From: an uncultured Rikenellaceae bacterium | GTDB lineage: Bacteria; Bacteroidota; Bacteroidia; Bacteroidales; Rikenellaceae | Assembly: GCA_910588925.1 (NCBI GenBank) | Contig: CAJURV010000038.1 | Coordinates: forward strand, 1-20,236 | Reading direction: 5' to 3' | DNA length: 20,236 nt | Part shown: positions 15,823-20,236 of the stretch, one piece after another | Position numbering within the stretch: position 1 is the stretch's first letter | How the letters are laid out: every line of letters starts with the position of its first letter | Made by a program: the position numbers and the translations under genes | Notes under the pieces: model-generated | Databases searched by the model: none | Told to the model about the DNA's origin: nothing | The model's input: only the letters and a program-made list of their open reading frames with translations

Positions 15823-17118
15823 ATGATAAAACTCATCCATACGGCCGACTGGCATTTGGGACAGACCTTTTTCGGTTACGACCGCATCCGCGAGCATGAG
15901 ATATTCCTGCGCGATCTGAGGCGTGTCGTATGCGAACGGGAGGTCGACCTGTTGTTGATATCCGGAGACATTTTCGACACCTCCAATCCGTCGGCCGAGG
16001 CTATGAGGTTGTACTACGGTTTTCTGCGCGATATAACGGCCGACAATAGAGATATGCAGGTGATAGCTATAGCAGGCAATCACGATTCCGGGGCCCGTCT
16101 GGAGGCGCCCCATCCGGTGTTGGAGAGCATAAACGTGATAACGCGGGGCACTGTCCGCCGCAAAGAGGACGGCACGCCCGATTACGGACGTCATGCGGTG
16201 CCTGTTACGCGCGACGGTCGCACTGTGGCCTATTGCCTCGCCGTGCCGTATCTGCGTGCGGGCGACTATCCGGAGGCCGACACTTACAGCGAGAGCATCG
16301 CCCTATTTTACAAAGGGGTGTACGATCATGTACGCACTATCGATCCGGAGGGTACTATCCCCGTTATAGCCATGGGCCACATGCAGACTGCCGGTGCGGC
16401 GCTCTCGGAAGACGACCGTAACGAGCGTAGCATAACCGGTGGGCTGGAGTGCGTAGGCTCCGACATGTTCGATGCACGTACGGCATACACGGCTCTCGGA
16501 CATCTCCACAAGGCCCAGCGGGTGGCGGGGCGCGACGACGTACGTTTTGCCGGGTCGCCATTGCCCATGTCGTTCGCCGAACGCGGCTCGGTCAAGAGCC
16601 TGTGTTATGTAGAGATAGCCGAGGCTGGCGAGAGGTTTTCGGGAAAGGGCGCAAAACACGATGCGGCAGAAGATACGGTACCCGACGACAAAACGATATT
16701 TTCCGACGCCACGCGACGCATAGAGCTTATACCTATAGAGCAGACCGCCTCTCTTGTGAGAGTTACGGCCGATGCAGACGATTTCGACGGCATGCTGGAG
16801 AAGCTGCGTTCGCTCCCCGAGGGCGAAGTCGGTGCGGAATCGCCGTACGTGGAGATGAGGGTGTCGGTGTCGGCTCCGGAGCCCGAGTTACGCCGTCGTA
16901 TAGAGGAGGCTTTGGCCGGTCGGAGCGTACGTCTCACGCGCATAGAGGCTGTAGCCACGGGGTGCGCCGATGCCGATGCCGTAGTGTCGCCCGATCTGCA
17001 AAGGATAAGCCCTATGGAGATGGCTCTCGAGATATTCAGGCGTCGTTACGGCGGCGACATGTCCGAGGGTATGCAAAATCTGCTCGGTCAGGCCATCGCC
17101 GAGGCACAACAACAATAA
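15823..17118 (+). CDS. sbcD: Exonuclease subunit SbcD (Mre11-like)
   Basis: A 431-aa Mn-dependent phosphoesterase, the nuclease partner of SbcC in the Mre11-Rad50-type complex that trims DNA ends and cuts hairpins. All metal-site motifs are present: HTADWHLG (6-13, D9 and H11), SGDIFD (47-52, D49), GNHD (85-88), GHMQTAG (185-191, H186) and GHLH (226-229). The C-terminal capping and SbcC-binding region ends with LQRISPMEMALEIFRRRYGG. It is 69 nt after the methyltransferase gene; a short GGGG-TTCATG-CCCC hairpin (15800-15813) sits just before the start. It ends 4 nt before sbcC. Confidence 0.95.
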   Translation: MIKLIHTADWHLGQTFFGYDRIREHEIFLRDLRRVVCEREVDLLLISGDIFDTSNPSAEAMRLYYGFLRDITADNRDMQVIAIAGNHDSGARLEAPHPVLESINVITRGTVRRKEDGTPDYGRHAVPVTRDGRTVAYCLAVPYLRAGDYPEADTYSESIALFYKGVYDHVRTIDPEGTIPVIAMGHMQTAGAALSEDDRNERSITGGLECVGSDMFDARTAYTALGHLHKAQRVAGRDDVRFAGSPLPMSFAERGSVKSLCYVEIAEAGERFSGKGAKHDAAEDTVPDDKTIFSDATRRIELIPIEQTASLVRVTADADDFDGMLEKLRSLPEGEVGAESPYVEMRVSVSAPEPELRRRIEEALAGRSVRLTRIEAVATGCADADAVVSPDLQRISPMEMALEIFRRRYGGDMSEGMQNLLGQAIAEAQQQ

Positions 17119-17122
17119 CCGC

Positions 17123-19714
17123 ATGAAGATAGAGGCTATAAGAGGACGCAATCTGGCGTCGTTGGAGGGCGATTTCGAGATAGACTTCACCGCGGAGCCG
17201 TTGCGTTCTGCGGGCATATACACCATAACGGGGCGTACCGGGTCCGGCAAGTCGACCATTCTCGACGCCGTATGTCTCGCCCTCTTCGACCAGACGCCAC
17301 GCGGACGTGCCGGTGAGAATGTCAAGGTGTATGAGGGGATAAGCCTGCGCGACGGTCGCATGATCATGCGCAAGGGTTGTGCAGACTGTTATGCCGAGGT
17401 CGATTTCATATCGCTCGGCGGGGAGCGTTACAGGGCGCGTTGGTCGTGCCGGCGGGCCCGCGGACGTGCCGACGGGGCGTTGCGCGATAGCGAGACTACA
17501 TTGCGCAACATCTCGGAAAACAGGGACGAACCGGGACGTAAGCGTGAGTTGCTAGCCAGAATATCGGAGCTGATAGGGCTTACGTTCGATCAGTTTACCC
17601 GTGCCGTAATGCTGGCGCAGGGCGATTTCGCCACCTTCCTGCGTGCTGGTCAGAAAGAGAAGGCCGAGTTGCTGGAAAAACTCACCGGCACCGATATATA
17701 TTCGCGCATATCCGTCGCCATATATCAACATTGTCGTACCACCGAGCAGGAGCTTCGCATACTCGAGGAGCAGACTCGCGACATAACTCTCCTTACCGAC
17801 GAACAGACGGCGGCTTTGGGTGCCGAGGAGCACGAGGTAGCCTCTGCCATAGAGCGGATAACCGAAAGTCGCGCACTCGCCTCGGAGAAGCTGCGGTGGA
17901 TGGAGCGTCGCCGGGAGCTCGACAGCGAGATAGCGGCCGCGCAGAAAGAGCTCGACACGGCGACAGGAGCGGTGGCGGCCGCTTCGGAGCGTTATCGTCT
18001 CATTGAGCGCATAGAGAGCGTGCAGGAGATACGCGATCCTTTCAATATGCTTAAACGGGCTCACGAGCAGCTGCGTGCCAACGATGAGGCCCGGGCGCGC
18101 AACGACGATGCCTTGCGCAGACTAAAAGAGACATTGCCATCGGCTGAAGAGGAGGAGCGAAAATGTGCCGAAGCGTTGTCACGGCATGAGAAAGAGTGCG
18201 GGATATTGGCCCCGGAGATAGAAAAGGCTCGTGCCGCCGACACCGATATAAAGGTTGCGAGTGAGGTGCTGCAGGGCAAAACGGCAATGCTCCGAACTCT
18301 CGGCAAGAGTATGGACGAGACGGAGAAGCGCATGTGCGAGACCATAAGGAAGATGGACGCCCTTGTAGCTACAGAGGCCGTTTCGTCGTTGCCGCCCCGT
18401 TACGGAGAGGTCACGGAGAGGTTGCACGATCATATCGACACGTTGCGGGAGCTTCTCGACGATGGGGTGCCATGTCCTGTGTGCGGGAATTCCCGTCACG
18501 ATACGATGTTCATTCGTGAGTTGGAAAGTATCGTATCGCAGGAGAGAGCCGCTCTCGAAGAGCGTAGGTCGGAGATAGCCGCTATGACGGACGACATAAG
18601 CAGAGGTCGTAAAGAGCTAGGCGACATGGAGTTAAAACGTGCCGTTATGCTCGGCGGAGCCAGCGTCGCCGACAAGGAACGCGAGATGGCCGCGGCACGT
18701 TCGCAGGCCGAAAAGGCGCTTCGTAGCGCCAAGGACAAGCATGCCTCCTTAAAGAGCGATATTGAAGCCACCGGTAAGATATCGGCCCATCTGCTACAAG
18801 AGCATGACACCCTTAGCCAGCATCATGCCACCCTTTCGGCGCAGGTGACGGCATGGATAGACCAGCGGGGCATAACCAAACGCGAGATAACGGATCTGCT
18901 GTCGCACGACAGCCGTTGGCTCGCCGGCGAGAAAAGGGAGCTCGACGCCATGCGTGCGCGTGTCACGTCGGGACAGGCTACGTTGAGCGAGCGTCACCGC
19001 ACACTCGCCTTGCATCTCGAGGCACCTTCCCGTCCCGCCCCTGACGATACGGAGGAGGTGTTGGGCGAGTTGTTGAGGGCGGAAGGCGAACGTCTCTCGG
19101 CGTTCGATAAACGGCGTACCGAGATAGCTGTAGCGTTGGACGCCGACCGTCGTAACCGGGAGAGGATGGAGACTACGGCGCGTAAGGCGGAGCAGTTGCG
19201 TGTCGTTTCGGAGGACTGGAGGAGGCTCAACGAGTTGTTCGGGTCGGCTACAGGCGATAAATTCAAATCGATAGCTCAGGGGTACACGCTTGAAACGTTG
19301 CTGTCATTCAGTAATATACATCTTGCGGGTCTTACCAGCCGTTATCGTTTGCGACGCATTCCCGACACCCTGTTGCTCGAGGTGGTAGACCGAGACATGC
19401 TCGACCAGACACGTCCCGTCAACTCGCTTTCGGGTGGCGAATCTTTCCTTGTGTCGCTGTCGTTGGCTCTCGGGCTATCGTCGCTATCGGGGGGAGACAT
19501 GAGGGTGGAGTCGCTATTCATAGACGAGGGTTTCGGCTCGCTCGACGCCGATACCATGAGAACCGCTATCGACGCACTCGAACGTCTGCACGTGAGCGGA
19601 CGTAAGATAGGAGTGATATCGCATGTGCCCGAATTGTCGGAACGTATAGCCACGCGAATAAAGGTGGTTCCGGGTCCTAGCGGAGGCAGTATCGTAGAGA
19701 TAGAGGGGGTGTGA
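17123..19714 (+). CDS. sbcC: Exonuclease subunit SbcC (Rad50-like ATPase)
   Basis: An 863-aa SMC-like ATPase. Walker A is GRTGSGKS at 37-44, the Q-loop region is around MLAQGDFATFLRAG near 168-180, the ABC signature is LSGGES at 769-774 and Walker B is SLFIDEGFGSLD with D801/E802. Two long heptad-rich coiled-coil arms flank the zinc hook CPVC (C451, C454), almost exactly mid-chain. It is shorter than E. coli SbcC (1048 aa), which implies shorter arms. With SbcD it would form the ATP-dependent dsDNA exonuclease and hairpin endonuclease. The last ten codons and the stop form the left arm of a perfect 36-bp inverted repeat. Confidence 0.95.
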   Translation: MKIEAIRGRNLASLEGDFEIDFTAEPLRSAGIYTITGRTGSGKSTILDAVCLALFDQTPRGRAGENVKVYEGISLRDGRMIMRKGCADCYAEVDFISLGGERYRARWSCRRARGRADGALRDSETTLRNISENRDEPGRKRELLARISELIGLTFDQFTRAVMLAQGDFATFLRAGQKEKAELLEKLTGTDIYSRISVAIYQHCRTTEQELRILEEQTRDITLLTDEQTAALGAEEHEVASAIERITESRALASEKLRWMERRRELDSEIAAAQKELDTATGAVAAASERYRLIERIESVQEIRDPFNMLKRAHEQLRANDEARARNDDALRRLKETLPSAEEEERKCAEALSRHEKECGILAPEIEKARAADTDIKVASEVLQGKTAMLRTLGKSMDETEKRMCETIRKMDALVATEAVSSLPPRYGEVTERLHDHIDTLRELLDDGVPCPVCGNSRHDTMFIRELESIVSQERAALEERRSEIAAMTDDISRGRKELGDMELKRAVMLGGASVADKEREMAAARSQAEKALRSAKDKHASLKSDIEATGKISAHLLQEHDTLSQHHATLSAQVTAWIDQRGITKREITDLLSHDSRWLAGEKRELDAMRARVTSGQATLSERHRTLALHLEAPSRPAPDDTEEVLGELLRAEGERLSAFDKRRTEIAVALDADRRNRERMETTARKAEQLRVVSEDWRRLNELFGSATGDKFKSIAQGYTLETLLSFSNIHLAGLTSRYRLRRIPDTLLLEVVDRDMLDQTRPVNSLSGGESFLVSLSLALGLSSLSGGDMRVESLFIDEGFGSLDADTMRTAIDALERLHVSGRKIGVISHVPELSERIATRIKVVPGPSGGSIVEIEGV

Positions 19715-19757
19715 TTTACATAATCACACCCCCTCTATCTCTACGATACTGCCTCCG
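19681..19757. repeat. Perfect 36-bp inverted repeat at the sbcC 3' end
   Basis: The left arm 19681-19716 and right arm 19722-19757 are exact reverse complements, with a 5-nt loop TACAT. The left arm holds the final ten SbcC codons and the TGA (19712-19714). No U-tract follows, so termination is possible but not classical. As DNA it is a near-perfect palindrome able to extrude a hairpin. Confidence 0.97.
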
Positions 19758-20013
19758 GTGGGGTTTCATGGGGAGCCTCCCGGCAGGCCCTTCCGGGGGA
19801 GTTACTTTGTCACTCGACAAAGTAACCAAAACGAGGGGGCACAGCCCCTTTTGAAGTGCACGATATGAAGTGAAGCCGATGAAATAACGGTGAGCACTTC
19901 ACGTGCGTTATGCGCCATGAACAGGTTTCATGTAGTCGTTACGGATTCGTGACAGAAAGGTTGATGCGTTGTTAGGTGGCTGGCGGGGCGGGAACGCTAC
20001 AAAACGTAATAAA
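19758..20013. other. Intergenic region with several hairpins, no gene
   Basis: It holds a CTCCCGG/CCGGGGGAG-type imperfect stem (about 19776-19801), a perfect 11-bp stem GTTACTTTGTC (19801-19811) with 19816-19826 around loop ACTC, and a GGGGC-ACA-GCCCC hairpin (19836-19848) flanked by AAAA and TTTT. GAAGTGCACG and GAGCACTTCACGTGC then form an imperfect inverted pair. I see no coding potential. Confidence 0.6.
19801..19848 (+). terminator. Tandem hairpins, possible terminator of the sbcDC transcript
   Basis: An 11-bp stem with a 4-nt loop (19801-19826) is followed within 10 nt by GGGGC-ACA-GCCCC and a short TTTT run (19849-19852). A similar CAAAA...GGC-ACA-GCC...CTTCTG arrangement occurs at 6021-6050, so it may be part of a repeat family rather than a gene-specific terminator. 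Confidence 0.45.
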
Positions 20014-20236
20014 GGTATGCGCATTAACTTAACCTTATTCCTGCGGCACGGGGTGCCGCTCCGCGATAATTACACGGATTAACCCGACAGAGGTTGGAAT
20101 AGCTGATGGCGAGCAAACACTATCACTCCACACCCAAAGAAATGCGCATTAACCGCAAGTCGCAGGCATGCTATCCCTCGCACACAACCGCAGACCGCAG
20201 GGCGCCGAGACTTTTTAGACCTCAAAAATCGTCGAT
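20014..20236 (-). repeat. Family-2 long repeat, right copy (cut by the window end)
   Basis: Its reverse complement aligns with 6121-6342 nearly gap-free, including the GCGGCAC-GGG-GTGCCGC hairpin (about 20043-20059), both GCGCATTAA motifs and the terminal GACTTTTTAGACCTC segment. It continues past 20236, so its far end and the counterpart of 6011-6120 are not visible. Confidence 0.85.
20106..20236 (+). CDS. Possible small ORF in right family-2 copy (partial)
   Basis: The frame reads MASKHYHSTPKEMRINRK and stays open to the window edge, parallel to the minus-strand ORF from 6251. Amino-acid differences between the copies are mostly nonsynonymous. It has the same status as that ORF: conserved frame, no recognised domain, weak coding evidence. 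Confidence 0.2.
   Translation, partial: MASKHYHSTPKEMRINRKSQACYPSHTTADRRAPRLFRPQKSS

Noticed and set aside
16449..17126. 225-codon plus-strand frame overlapping sbcD
   Set aside because: It is an arginine-rich out-of-frame reading of sbcD, which has all Mre11 motifs in the other frame.
1..20236. CRISPR array
   Set aside because: No regularly spaced short direct repeats; the repeats seen are long, inverted and only two copies each.

Overview
The window looks like a chromosomal segment from a Bacteroidota bacterium, most likely order Bacteroidales. The evidence is the gene set (two Skp/OmpH proteins with BamA and UppS, a PG_1098-like methyltransferase, an inactivated-helicase AddB with PD-(D/E)XK nuclease, a TolB-like propeller lipoprotein) and several promoters of the Bacteroidota type, TTG-N19/20-TAnnTTTG. 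The genes are richer in GC than typical Bacteroides, which would fit a Rikenellaceae/Alistipes-like genome, but the genus cannot be fixed from this sequence. Isoleucine is often encoded by ATA despite the GC-rich genes.

Layout. (1) 6-487 and 5429-5907 are two inverted copies of a hairpin-rich, apparently non-coding repeat of about 480 bp (family 1). They bracket a tRNA-Arg(ACG), a propeller lipoprotein (both minus strand) and an addB-like nuclease gene (plus strand). (2) 6011-6342 is the first copy of a second repeat family. Its inverted partner starts at 20014 and runs off the right end, so family 2 brackets the whole 6.3-20 kb gene block. (3) On the minus strand lies an outer-membrane biogenesis block transcribed uppS, bamA, skp/ompH-2, skp/ompH-1, with nadK also on the minus strand upstream of uppS. 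(4) On the plus strand, divergent from nadK, lies pdxJ, a CCA-adding/HD nucleotidyltransferase, a THUMP-like methyltransferase, sbcD and sbcC, with contacts of 0, -4, 69 and 4 nt.

Functionally, UppS makes the undecaprenyl carrier, while BamA and the two Skp-like periplasmic chaperones assemble outer-membrane proteins. NadK and PdxJ make NADP and vitamin B6 cofactors. The nucleotidyltransferase would complete tRNA 3' ends, which is needed for the tRNA-Arg here because it has no encoded CCA. SbcCD and the AddB-like protein are DNA-end-processing nucleases; SbcCD homologues are known to cut DNA hairpins and long palindromes.

The unusual content is in the non-coding DNA. The last codons and stop of sbcC form one arm of a perfect 36-bp inverted repeat with a 5-nt loop. 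The last codons and stop of the distal ompH gene are likewise repeated inverted downstream (17 bp) around a second long hairpin. Both palindromic gene ends face family-2 repeats. I see no CRISPR array, transposase, integrase, phage gene or rRNA.
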